Assembly: GCA_002439735.1 (NCBI GenBank)
Contig: DJPG01000065.1
Coordinates: 1-20,973 of the forward strand
Reading direction: 5' to 3'
Source of the DNA: Firmicutes bacterium UBA6418
GTDB lineage: Bacteria > Bacillota > Clostridia > Peptostreptococcales > Anaerovoracaceae
DNA length: 20,973 nucleotides
Below are positions 14,717 to 20,973 of this stretch, piece after piece. The position numbers and the translations under genes are program-made. Positions within the stretch are counted from its first letter, which is position 1, and every line of letters begins with the position of its first letter. Below the pieces are notes generated by a model that was not told the DNA's origin, did no database searches, and was given only the letters and a program-made list of their open reading frames with translations.

Positions 14717-16177
14717 ATGGAAAAAAGCTTACTGAAAAGCCTGATCATCAATAATTTGCATGAAGGGGTCTATGTACTGGATAAGGATGGAAACTATATT
14801 TATTGCAATAACGCATTTTTGAGTATGACGGGCGGAAGCCGTGAAGATATTCTAAAGATCAATGCCTATGATCTTTTGCAGGATCATGATAAGGCCGGTC
14901 ATGTAACCATCAGCGCAGGCGTCGAAGCATTGAAACAAAAACGTACGATCACCTTTGTCAATGAAGTTGTGACACCTCGAAAGTTCAAGTACAGACAGTT
15001 GATCACGGCAACACCAACCTTTGATGAAACCGGAGAACTTGAATACGTCGTCGCAGAAACCTTTCGGATCGATTTGCTGCAAAGAAGATATCAACAGGCA
15101 ATCGCGGCAGTGAGCGCAATCAAGAACGGCGGTAGCAAAATCAGCCCTGTGCAGTTACCGAGCGAAGAGACAAAGCAGGCGGCTATGATCCATGGCAAGG
15201 GTGGCATCATGGAGAGGCTGGAGCAGGAGCTTGGGATCCTAGCCAAAACGGATACGACAATTTTAATTACCGGAGAGACCGGAACCGGAAAAGAAGTGGT
15301 GACGCAGTATATCCATTCCCACAGCAGGCGCAAGGCGAAAGAAATGGTGGAGATCAACTGCGCGGCGTTCCCGGAGAACCTACTGGAAGCGGAGTTGTAT
15401 GGCTATGTAAAGGGTTCCTTCACCGGCGCAAGCGCGGAGGGAAAAATTGGTCTGATCGAAAAAGCAAACGGCGGCACCCTTTTCTTGGATGAAATCAATT
15501 CTATGCCATTGGCGCTGCAGAGCAAGCTGCTGCGAGTCCTTGAGACACATAAGGTCAAGCGCATTGGCGCGTTGGACGAAAAATATATTGACTTTCGTTT
15601 GATTACTGCAACAAACAGGGATTTACGCGAGTGCGTCAAGGAAGGGACGTTCCGCGAAGATCTTTTTTATCGCATTTCGGTCGTGCCGGTTCAGGTGCCG
15701 CCACTGCGTGAGCGAAAAGAAGACATTCTGCCGCTGACAGAATATTTTCTGCATTATTTTTGTCAGCAATATGGGATTGTTAAGACCTTTGGGCCAAAGG
15801 CGGTGCAGCAGCTGATGGACTACAGCTGGCCCGGCAATGTGAGAGAATTGCGGAATGTAATCGAACGAGTCGTCGTGACCGGTCAGCCGAGCGTGATGGA
15901 AATTGAACAGCTTGCGGAAACGGTTCTTTATGGCGAACAAACGCAGCCAAGACGAGCTGTGCAGAACCAATACGAGCCTGACGAGGAGGCGATGCACTGG
16001 CTTTCGCGTGAGCATACAGACTGGGAGCATTTTTCACTGGAAGATTATATGCAGCAGTGCGAAAAAAATGTGATTGCCAAGGCGCTGCAGGAGGGAGGCA
16101 GCACGTATAAGGCGGCAGAGCTTTTGAAGGTGAACCAATCAACGGTCTTTCGGAAAAAGCAAAGGTATGGACTATAA
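14717..16177 (+). CDS. Sigma-54-dependent enhancer-binding protein with PAS, AAA+ and Fis-type HTH domains
   Basis: A 486-residue transcription activator; ATG preceded by GGGAG. Residues about 5-125 are a PAS sensor domain (EGVYVLDKDGNYIYCNNAF). The AAA+ domain spans about 158-390: Walker A GETGTGKE (186-193), the sigma-54 contact loop GSFTGA (233-238, Ser for the usual Ala), Walker B GGTLFLDE (252-259), ATNRDL (298-303), FREDLFYRI with the arginine finger region (312-320) and WPGNVREL (371-378). The C-terminal HTH is at about 455-484 (GGSTYKAAELLKVNQSTVF), of the TyrR/Fis kind. No receiver domain is present, so a small ligand bound by PAS is the likely signal. It sits between two sigma-54 promoters with matching repeat arrays, which are its probable targets. 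Its stop codon is part of the first repeat of the second array. Confidence 0.95.
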   Translation: MEKSLLKSLIINNLHEGVYVLDKDGNYIYCNNAFLSMTGGSREDILKINAYDLLQDHDKAGHVTISAGVEALKQKRTITFVNEVVTPRKFKYRQLITATPTFDETGELEYVVAETFRIDLLQRRYQQAIAAVSAIKNGGSKISPVQLPSEETKQAAMIHGKGGIMERLEQELGILAKTDTTILITGETGTGKEVVTQYIHSHSRRKAKEMVEINCAAFPENLLEAELYGYVKGSFTGASAEGKIGLIEKANGGTLFLDEINSMPLALQSKLLRVLETHKVKRIGALDEKYIDFRLITATNRDLRECVKEGTFREDLFYRISVVPVQVPPLRERKEDILPLTEYFLHYFCQQYGIVKTFGPKAVQQLMDYSWPGNVRELRNVIERVVVTGQPSVMEIEQLAETVLYGEQTQPRRAVQNQYEPDEEAMHWLSREHTDWEHFSLEDYMQQCEKNVIAKALQEGGSTYKAAELLKVNQSTVFRKKQRYGL

Positions 16178-16246
16178 TGCGGATTGGCATGATAATGCAC
16201 CGTAACATTATTGAAACGAGGGCGGGTAATGCAAAAAAGCATTATC
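16176..16246 (+). promoter_or_regulatory. Second array of three inverted-repeat activator sites, upstream of the GntP-BKACE operon
   Basis: Site D is AATGC-GGATTG-GCATGAT from 16176, sharing bases with the stop codon of the activator gene. Site E is GATAATGC-ACCGTA-ACATTAT at 16191-16211 (one mismatch). Site F is AATGC-AAAAAA-GCATTATC at 16228-16246. The centres are 18 and 34 bp apart, a span of 52 bp as in the first array. Site F is centred about 73 bp upstream of the GG of the -24 box, 11 bp (one helical turn) further than in the first array. Confidence 0.75.
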
Positions 16247-16264
16247 TGCCCTCGTGTTTTTTTT
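16217..16264 (+). terminator. Strong terminator of the activator gene, overlapping UAS site F
   Basis: Bases 16217-16232 pair with 16239-16254 over 16 positions (two G-U pairs, A6 loop), followed by TG and eight T. The inner stem is UAS site F. The spacer to the next promoter holds no gene. Confidence 0.92.
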
Positions 16265-16306
16265 GAAAGAGAGAAGAAACGTTGAAATTTCAACGAAAAT
16301 AAAAGT

Positions 16307-16323
16307 TGGCAAGGTTTTTGCTA
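16307..16323 (+). promoter_or_regulatory. Sigma-54 (-24/-12) promoter of the GntP-BKACE operon
   Basis: TGGCAA-GGTTT-TTGCTA with GG and GC 10 bases apart; one change from the consensus TGGCAC. The start of transcription would lie near 16333, about 42 bases before the permease start. Confidence 0.88.
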
Positions 16324-16374
16324 TAGATAAGGGCAAAACTGCAAAACCAATAGGTAACAGGAAGGAGAAGAAAA

Positions 16375-17709
16375 ATGAGTCCAGAAATTATTAGTATTAT
16401 TGGAATTTTAGTTGGTCTGGCAGCACTGATCGTGCTTGCGATGAAAGGGGTATCCCTGTATATCTCGGCGCCACTGGCAGCAGCCGTTGTTGCGATTTTT
16501 TCCGGCAAGAATGTCATCGGTTTGCTGACCGGAGAGTATATGACCGGGTTTGCCGGCTTTATGCAGAGTTACTTTTTAATGTTTGCGCTCAGCTCGATTT
16601 TCGCGAAGCTCATGAGTGACTCGGGTGCGGCGAAGCTCATCGCGCTGAAAATCGCGGGACTGGTCAAAAAGTCACCTGCGAAGTATCAAAAGCTGTTTGC
16701 CGTATTATCCGTCGGCATTATGACAGCGATTCTGACATACGGAGGAATCAATCTGTACTGCTGTGTATTTGTACTCGTTTCTATCGGCAAAGACCTGTTT
16801 GAGGAATTCGATATTCCATGGCACTTATATATGGCGAGTTCTTTAGGTTCCGGGTCTTTCACGATGACCATGCTCCCGGGCACGCCGTCCATTCAGAACC
16901 TGATTCCGACGGAGATCTTAGGTACCTCTGCGGCTGCAGCGCCTGTGATCGGCAGCATCAGTGCCGTCGTATGTATCATCCTCAGCGTCATTTATGTCAA
17001 GTATGCAATCGCCAAGACTGAGAAGCGGGATGAACACTTCCTGCCGACCGGCAGCCGTATCGCAGGTACGCAGTCGGAGAGCTTGGAAGAACCGGATATG
17101 AACATTATCGTAAGTCTACTTCCGTCCGTTGCGCTGTTGATCGCCTTAAACGGCGTGAAACTCAGCGCCGTCGAATCCCTGCTCGTTGCAATTCTGGCAG
17201 CGATCATTGTATATGGAAAGCAGCTGATCAAGAATAAAGTCAATCTGTTTACCGTGGGAACAGAAGGTATTAAAAACGCGATCATGGTGCTTTTGAACGT
17301 CTGCGTTATCGTCGGCTTTGGTAGCGTCGTTGCGGCGACCAAAGGCTATGATGTCATTATGAGTGGATTAGACAGCATTCCGGGATCTCCGATTGTACAG
17401 CTGATTATCGCAGTCAACCTGGCAGCAGGTATCTGCGGCAGTGCTTCCGGCGGCTTATCCATCGGCCTGAATCTCTTCGGACAAAGATTTATTGACGCGG
17501 GACTTTCTCCGGACATCGTCCACCGTTTGTCGGTTATGTCTTCCGGCGGCCTGGACAGTCTGCCGCATTCCAGCGGAACCGCATCGGCATTGGGCGTTGC
17601 GCAGCTGACACATAAAGAAGGCTATATGCATGTCTTTTGGCTGAACACGGTCATTCCGATCATCTGTACGATTTTGGCAGGATTCCTGGCAAGTATCGGA
17701 CTTTGCTAG
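16375..17709 (+). CDS. GntP-family permease for a carboxylate or hydroxy acid
   Basis: A 444-residue membrane protein with roughly 12 hydrophobic segments; ATG preceded by AAGGAG. Family marks are MKGVSLYISAPLAAAVVAI near the N-terminus, GGINLYCCVFVLV (about 123-135), the pore-region MLPGTPSIQNLIPTEILGT (about 166-184), the central polar loop, and SASGGLSIGLNLFG plus SSGGLDSLPHSSGT in the second half. GntP proteins are proton symporters of gluconate and related anions; some members next to hydroxybutyrate enzymes carry 3-hydroxybutyrate. It is the first gene of the sigma-54 operon, followed by the cleavage enzyme, dehydrogenase and CoA-transferase, so it probably brings in the substrate of that pathway. 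Confidence 0.85.
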   Translation: MSPEIISIIGILVGLAALIVLAMKGVSLYISAPLAAAVVAIFSGKNVIGLLTGEYMTGFAGFMQSYFLMFALSSIFAKLMSDSGAAKLIALKIAGLVKKSPAKYQKLFAVLSVGIMTAILTYGGINLYCCVFVLVSIGKDLFEEFDIPWHLYMASSLGSGSFTMTMLPGTPSIQNLIPTEILGTSAAAAPVIGSISAVVCIILSVIYVKYAIAKTEKRDEHFLPTGSRIAGTQSESLEEPDMNIIVSLLPSVALLIALNGVKLSAVESLLVAILAAIIVYGKQLIKNKVNLFTVGTEGIKNAIMVLLNVCVIVGFGSVVAATKGYDVIMSGLDSIPGSPIVQLIIAVNLAAGICGSASGGLSIGLNLFGQRFIDAGLSPDIVHRLSVMSSGGLDSLPHSSGTASALGVAQLTHKEGYMHVFWLNTVIPIICTILAGFLASIGLC

Positions 17710-17731
17710 AACAAAAATAAACAAAAACAGA

Positions 17732-17749
17732 AGATCTGTTAGATCTGTT
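17732..17749 (+). repeat. Tandem 9-bp direct repeat AGATCTGTT
   Basis: Two exact adjoining copies (17732-17740 and 17741-17749) in the 75-base spacer between the permease and BKACE genes. AGATC-TGTTA-GATCT can also form a small hairpin. No T tract follows, so it is not a terminator; it may affect RNA processing in the operon. Confidence 0.4.
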
Positions 17750-17784
17750 GGTATATCTATAAAAAATAACAGGAGGGTTTTACC

Positions 17785-18660
17785 ATGAGCAATTTACAGA
17801 ACAAGGTTATTATTACAGCAGCATTGACCGGTGCGGTGACACCTGCCGGTTATCATATCCCGGAGACCCCGGAGCAGATCGCGGAAGACGCTTACCGCTG
17901 CTGGAAGGCAGGCGCTGCGGTTGTACATCTTCATATGAGAGACGAACAGGGTCTTGGCACCATGGACGCGGAGAGATTCAAAAAAACGATTGAACTGATT
18001 CGTGCGCATGAAGACTGTGATGTTGTCATTAACTGTACTTCCTCCGGCGACAATCGTGTCTCCGGCGGCGATGCAGCAGGCAATGCCATCAGAATGAAAC
18101 ACATGAGAACGGTAGACGGTATCGAGATGGGCTCCTATGATGCGGGTTCCTTCAACTGGATGCCGGGTGGCGTGTTCATGAATACCCCGCAGTTCCTGCA
18201 GGAATTGGGCGATGTGTATATGGAAAGAGGCATCAAGCCGGAGCTGGAGATCTTTGATACCGGCATGCTGGGCGTTTCCAATTATTTCGTTAAGAAAGGA
18301 CATCTGCCGACACCTTGCCATTATCAATTCTGCCTGGGTGTACTTGGCGGCATGCCTGCAACGGTTGAGAACCTGCTGTACTTAACCAAACACATTCCGG
18401 AAGGATCCACCTGGTCTGCTTTCGGTGTCGGTGCAGGCCATCTTCCGATCATGTATGCAGCGCTGGCATTAGGCGGCAACATTCGCGTTGGCCTGGAAGA
18501 CAATGTTGTATACGGCAAGGACGAAGAAGGCAATAAGATTTTGGCAACAAACCTTATGCTAGTGGAAAGAGCCGTCAGAGCCGTCGAAACCTTTGGCAAG
18601 AAGCCGGCAACTTCCGCACAGGCAAGAGAAATTTTAGGCATCAAGCCGTTGGTTCGCTAA
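17785..18660 (+). CDS. Beta-keto acid cleavage enzyme (BKACE/DUF849, Kce-like)
   Basis: A 291-residue enzyme; ATG 8 bases after AGGAGG. The family converts a beta-keto acid and acetyl-CoA into acetoacetate and a new acyl-CoA, with zinc bound by two His and one Glu. Here these are H48 and H50 in VVHLHMRD and E238 in RVGLEDN, with R234 and D239 alongside. Other family segments: TAALTGAVTP (11-20), INCTSSGDN (82-90), EIFDTGML (155-162) and FGVGAGHLP (213-221). The best-known member, Kce, acts on 3-keto-5-aminohexanoate in lysine fermentation. As I recall, Kce has a Glu (E14) in the TGAE segment near the substrate amine; this protein has Val (V18). Together with the missing lysine genes (kdd, kal, kam) nearby, another substrate is likely. 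Confidence 0.9.
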   Translation: MSNLQNKVIITAALTGAVTPAGYHIPETPEQIAEDAYRCWKAGAAVVHLHMRDEQGLGTMDAERFKKTIELIRAHEDCDVVINCTSSGDNRVSGGDAAGNAIRMKHMRTVDGIEMGSYDAGSFNWMPGGVFMNTPQFLQELGDVYMERGIKPELEIFDTGMLGVSNYFVKKGHLPTPCHYQFCLGVLGGMPATVENLLYLTKHIPEGSTWSAFGVGAGHLPIMYAALALGGNIRVGLEDNVVYGKDEEGNKILATNLMLVERAVRAVETFGKKPATSAQAREILGIKPLVR

Positions 18661-18679
18661 GAGGAAGGGAGAAACAGCC

Positions 18680-19642
18680 ATGACAGTCGAAAATGTAAAA
18701 GATATCAAAAAAGTTGTTTGCCTTGGCGGTGGCGTAATCGGCTCCAGTTGGGCGATCACCTTTGCGATGCACGGCCTGGAGGTTGTGCTGCGCGATTTGA
18801 ACGAAGAGCTTTTGGAAAAGGCGAAAACTCTAATGAATAAAAGCCTGGACGCCTTAGAAGAATATCAGGCGATCGACAAAGAAAAAAGAGCCGAAATCCT
18901 CGCGCGCATCCACATGACAACTTCCATGGAAGAAGCCTTAACAGATGCACATTTTGTACAGGAAAACGGACCGGAAAGACTGGAAATTAAACGCAGTATT
19001 TTAGCAGAAGTCGATCAGTACGCACCGGATGCGATTTATGCAAGTAGCACCTCCGGTCTGCTGGTGACCGACATTGCGGCAGAATCGGCACATCCGGAAA
19101 GATGCGTCGGCGCACATCCCTATAATCCACCGCATCTGATTCCGCTGGTAGAAATCACAAAAGGCGAAAAGACAGACGAAAAGGTCGTTGACCTAGTATA
19201 TGCTTTCTATCAGTCCATCGGTAAAGAAGCGGTGCATCTGAAAAAAGAATGCCCGGGATATATCGCAAACCGCCTGCAGCTCGCGCTTTACCGGGAAATG
19301 ATCGATCTTGTCATGCGCGGCGTCTGCACAGTAGAGGATGTCGACAAGGCACTGGTATACGGACCGGGCATCCGCTGGGCGATCTTTGGTCATAACATGA
19401 TTATGGAATTAGGTAACCCGAAAGGCTTCATCGGAATGGTCGATATGCTTGGCAAAGGCGGAGACGTATGGCTGGCTGATATGGCAAGATGGACAGAAAT
19501 GCCGGACATCCGTTGCTTTGACGAAGGTGTCAAAGAGGAAATGAAGCATTTCCCGGCATTCAAGGGCAACGACCATGATTCCTGCGCGAAGTTCCGGGAT
19601 CAGGCATTGATCGAGATCCTCAAGATTCATCACAAACTTTAA
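18680..19642 (+). CDS. 3-hydroxyacyl-CoA dehydrogenase-family NAD-dependent oxidoreductase, carnitine dehydrogenase-like
   Basis: A 320-residue protein, 19 bases after the BKACE gene, with GGAAGGGAG as ribosome binding site. The Rossmann motif is GGGVIGSSWA (16-25), with the acidic D39 after the second strand expected for NAD. QENGPERLEIKR (94-105), SSTSGLLVTDIA (122-133), the catalytic-His segment AHPYNPPHLIPLVEI (145-159) and PGYIANRLQLALYRE (192-206) follow. The HPYNPPHLIPLVEI form is the one found in L-carnitine dehydrogenases and lambda-crystallin/gulonate dehydrogenases, which act on free beta-hydroxy acids and not CoA esters. Next to a BKACE, this points to oxidation of a beta-hydroxy acid to the beta-keto acid that BKACE then cleaves. 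Known carnitine-degrading clusters combine the same two activities. The true substrate cannot be fixed from sequence. Confidence 0.85.
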   Translation: MTVENVKDIKKVVCLGGGVIGSSWAITFAMHGLEVVLRDLNEELLEKAKTLMNKSLDALEEYQAIDKEKRAEILARIHMTTSMEEALTDAHFVQENGPERLEIKRSILAEVDQYAPDAIYASSTSGLLVTDIAAESAHPERCVGAHPYNPPHLIPLVEITKGEKTDEKVVDLVYAFYQSIGKEAVHLKKECPGYIANRLQLALYREMIDLVMRGVCTVEDVDKALVYGPGIRWAIFGHNMIMELGNPKGFIGMVDMLGKGGDVWLADMARWTEMPDIRCFDEGVKEEMKHFPAFKGNDHDSCAKFRDQALIEILKIHHKL

Positions 19643-19657
19643 TTTGGAGTCAAAAAC

Positions 19658-19705
19658 ATGAAGGACAAAAGAGCAGAGAAGGATAAATGCTTGTGGGAAT
19701 TTTGA
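19658..19705 (+). CDS. Possible 15-residue small ORF between dehydrogenase and CoA-transferase genes
   Basis: ATG at 19658 lies 8 bases after GGAG (19646-19649), giving a 15-residue peptide rich in Lys, Asp and Glu that ends at TGA 19703-19705. It lies in a 98-base spacer without promoter or terminator. It could be a leader or coupling peptide, or chance. Nothing similar is known to me. Confidence 0.2.
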   Translation: MKDKRAEKDKCLWEF

Positions 19706-19740
19706 AACTTTATAGAAAGCTTTAAGATGAGGAAGAATAA

Positions 19741-20394
19741 ATGTTAGAAAGCAAAGTACGTACAAAAGAAGAAATCATATCCCGGTTTCATGATGGACAG
19801 ATCATTGCAATCGGTGGTCAAACAGGGCAGAACATGCCGGAAAAACTCATTGACTGTATTCTCGAAAGCGGAGCGAAACATCTGACGGTTTATTCTATTG
19901 ATACAAGTGACCCGGGAGTTGGCGTTGGAAGACTGATTCACGAAAAGGTTATAGACCGGATCGTGACATGTCATGTGGGAACGAATCCGGAAACCAACGC
20001 GCAGCTTCAGGACAGAACTCTGCTTGCAGAGTTCTGTCCGATGGGAAGCTTTGTGGAACGTCTGCGATGCGGTGGAATGGGTCTCGGCGGCGTGCTTACT
20101 AAAACAGGCCTTGGTACTGTTGTGGAGCAAGGCAAGCAGATCGTTGAGGTAAATGGTGAAAAATACATCTTGGAGACTGCACTAAAAGCGGATATATCCA
20201 TCGCGAGAGCACGGAGAGCGGATCCCATAGGAAATCTGACTTTTCGAGGAAGTACAGGACGCGCTTCTCATCCGGTGGTTTCCACGTGCGGCAAGCTGTC
20301 CATTATAGAATGTGACCACTTCTGCGATCTTGGCGAAATTACTCCGGATGAAGTAGAAATCCCGGGAATGTTTATCGACATGATACTGAAATGA
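19741..20394 (+). CDS. atoD: Class I CoA-transferase, subunit A (acetoacetate CoA-transferase-like)
   Basis: A 217-residue subunit with GATGAGGAAG upstream of the ATG. Family features: the opening RTKEEIISRFHDGQIIAIGG (7-26) with the oxyanion/CoA-binding loop, CPMGSFVERLRCGGMGLGGVLT (about 98-119, read in two parts), TGLGTVVEQGK and the end segment ITPDEVEIPGMFID. These are as in AtoD/ScoA-type alpha subunits. With the subunit B gene it would move CoA between an acyl-CoA and acetoacetate, making acetoacetyl-CoA from the acetoacetate released by BKACE. Acyl-CoA made in the same cleavage could be the donor. The exact acyl specificity is unknown. A perfect hairpin lies inside the gene at 20010-20039. 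Confidence 0.88.
   Translation: MLESKVRTKEEIISRFHDGQIIAIGGQTGQNMPEKLIDCILESGAKHLTVYSIDTSDPGVGVGRLIHEKVIDRIVTCHVGTNPETNAQLQDRTLLAEFCPMGSFVERLRCGGMGLGGVLTKTGLGTVVEQGKQIVEVNGEKYILETALKADISIARARRADPIGNLTFRGSTGRASHPVVSTCGKLSIIECDHFCDLGEITPDEVEIPGMFIDMILK
20010..20039 (+). other. Perfect 13-bp inverted repeat with CTTG loop inside the CoA-transferase subunit A gene
   Basis: GGACAGAACTCTG (20010-20022), CTTG, CAGAGTTCTGTCC (20027-20039). All 13 pairs are Watson-Crick and the loop is a CUUG tetraloop, a known stable RNA loop. It lies in frame within the codons for DRTLLAEFCP. No T tract follows. It may act on RNA stability or translation between subunits, or be chance. Confidence 0.6.
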
Positions 20395-20404
20395 GGTGGT
20401 ACAT

Positions 20405-20973
20405 ATGGATAAAGAAATGAGAAGAATGATCGCAAAACGTGCCGCCGGATATTTTAAGAGCGGCGATACCGTAAATCTCGGGATCGGCATTCCAAGCCTT
20501 TGCTGTGATTACGCGGAGCCTGGCGTTATGTTTCAATCCGAGAACGGATTTGTCGGAGTCGGTGAAATCGCTAAGGGAATCAGCGTCAGTGAGAGATTGT
20601 ACAACGCCGGCGGCGTACCTTATATCCCTGTACTGGGCGGTGCTGCGCTAACCTCTGAAATGTCATTTGGCATGATTCGCTCGGGCAGAATGGACGCAAC
20701 CGTCTTAGGCGGCCTGCAGGTTTCCGAAAAGGGCGATCTGTCAAACTGGTCCACGCCGGGCAGAGAATTCGGAATGGGCGGTGCGATGGATCTTGTAAAT
20801 GGCGCGAAGCTTGTAATCGTAACGATGGAGCACTGCACGAAAGACGGGAAGCCTAAAATCGTAAGGGAATGCAGCCTGCCGTATACAGGGCGTCACTGCG
20901 TTGATCACATTATCACAGAGCTTTGTGTCATTGATGTAACAGACGCAGGACTTGTATTAAAAGAACTGTTCCC
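20405..20973 (+). CDS. atoA: Class I CoA-transferase, subunit B, 3' end outside the window
   Basis: Starts at the ATG at 20405, 10 bases after the subunit A stop, with GAGGTGG overlapping that stop; 189 residues are visible and the frame is open at the window end (usual length about 215-220). The CoA-transferase signature is complete: LGIGIPSL (25-32) and FQSENGFVGVGE (43-54), whose Glu in SENG is the residue that forms the CoA thioester. GGLQVSEKGDLSNW and the GMGGAMDL segment are typical of AtoA/ScoB beta subunits. It forms the heteromeric enzyme with the preceding subunit and ends the visible part of the operon. Confidence 0.92.
   Translation, partial: MDKEMRRMIAKRAAGYFKSGDTVNLGIGIPSLCCDYAEPGVMFQSENGFVGVGEIAKGISVSERLYNAGGVPYIPVLGGAALTSEMSFGMIRSGRMDATVLGGLQVSEKGDLSNWSTPGREFGMGGAMDLVNGAKLVIVTMEHCTKDGKPKIVRECSLPYTGRHCVDHIITELCVIDVTDAGLVLKELF

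Noticed and set aside
17785..18660. Assignment of the symbol kce and the lysine fermentation pathway
   Set aside because: The BKACE family has many substrates, the substrate-amine Glu seems to be replaced by Val, and the other lysine-pathway genes are not in the window.

Overview
The window looks like a chromosome segment of an anaerobic Gram-positive bacterium of the class Clostridia. The evidence is strong GGAGG-type ribosome binding sites, clostridial-style surface proteins with Fn3 and Ig-like repeats, a sigma-54 activator of the PAS/AAA+/HTH type common in amino-acid and organic-acid fermenters, and a BKACE plus CoA-transferase fermentation cluster. Family-level placement (for example Eubacteriales/Anaerovoracaceae) is a guess. 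No rRNA, tRNA, CRISPR array, transposase or phage gene was seen.

Layout. (1) 1-361: tail of an Fn3-type surface protein and its terminator. (2) 362-4012: a four-gene plus-strand operon, XpaC-like, TelA, LemA-like, TPM-domain protein, probably an envelope or stress module. (3) 4242-5291: an Ig-repeat protein with no recognisable signal peptide. (4) 5354-11273, all minus strand: TIM-barrel isomerase, cobT, cobU, cobS, a shortened cobU-like gene, a cobC-like phosphatase and an M20 peptidase. This is a cobalamin lower-ligand and nucleotide-loop assembly cluster, preceded by a leader that could form an attenuator. (5) 11465-12998, plus strand: a DUF308/HdeD membrane protein and a DUF6282 metal-dependent-hydrolase-like protein. 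(6) 13003-20973, plus strand: an OFA-family MFS transporter, a sigma-54 enhancer-binding protein (EBP), a GntP-family permease, a beta-keto acid cleavage enzyme (BKACE), a 3-hydroxyacyl-CoA/carnitine-dehydrogenase-family oxidoreductase, and both subunits of a class I CoA-transferase (the second runs off the window).

The most interesting part is region 6. The OFA transporter and the GntP-BKACE operon each have a near-consensus -24/-12 sigma-54 promoter (13123-13139 and 16307-16323). Each promoter is preceded by three copies of one inverted repeat, AATGC-N6-GCATT, with centre-to-centre spacings of 17/35 and 18/34 bp. In both arrays the third copy forms the inner stem of the rho-independent terminator of the gene upstream. 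The EBP gene lies between the two arrays and is the obvious candidate to bind them. Together this reads as a compact regulon for uptake and catabolism of a beta-hydroxy acid: import, oxidation to a beta-keto acid, acetyl-CoA-dependent cleavage to acetoacetate and a new acyl-CoA, then CoA transfer to acetoacetate. The substrate is not known. Carnitine-like and other beta-hydroxy acids are candidates, and the lysine pathway intermediate looks less likely from the genes and one active-site residue.

Coordinates and motifs were read by eye. Family assignments come from recognising conserved motifs and not from database searches.
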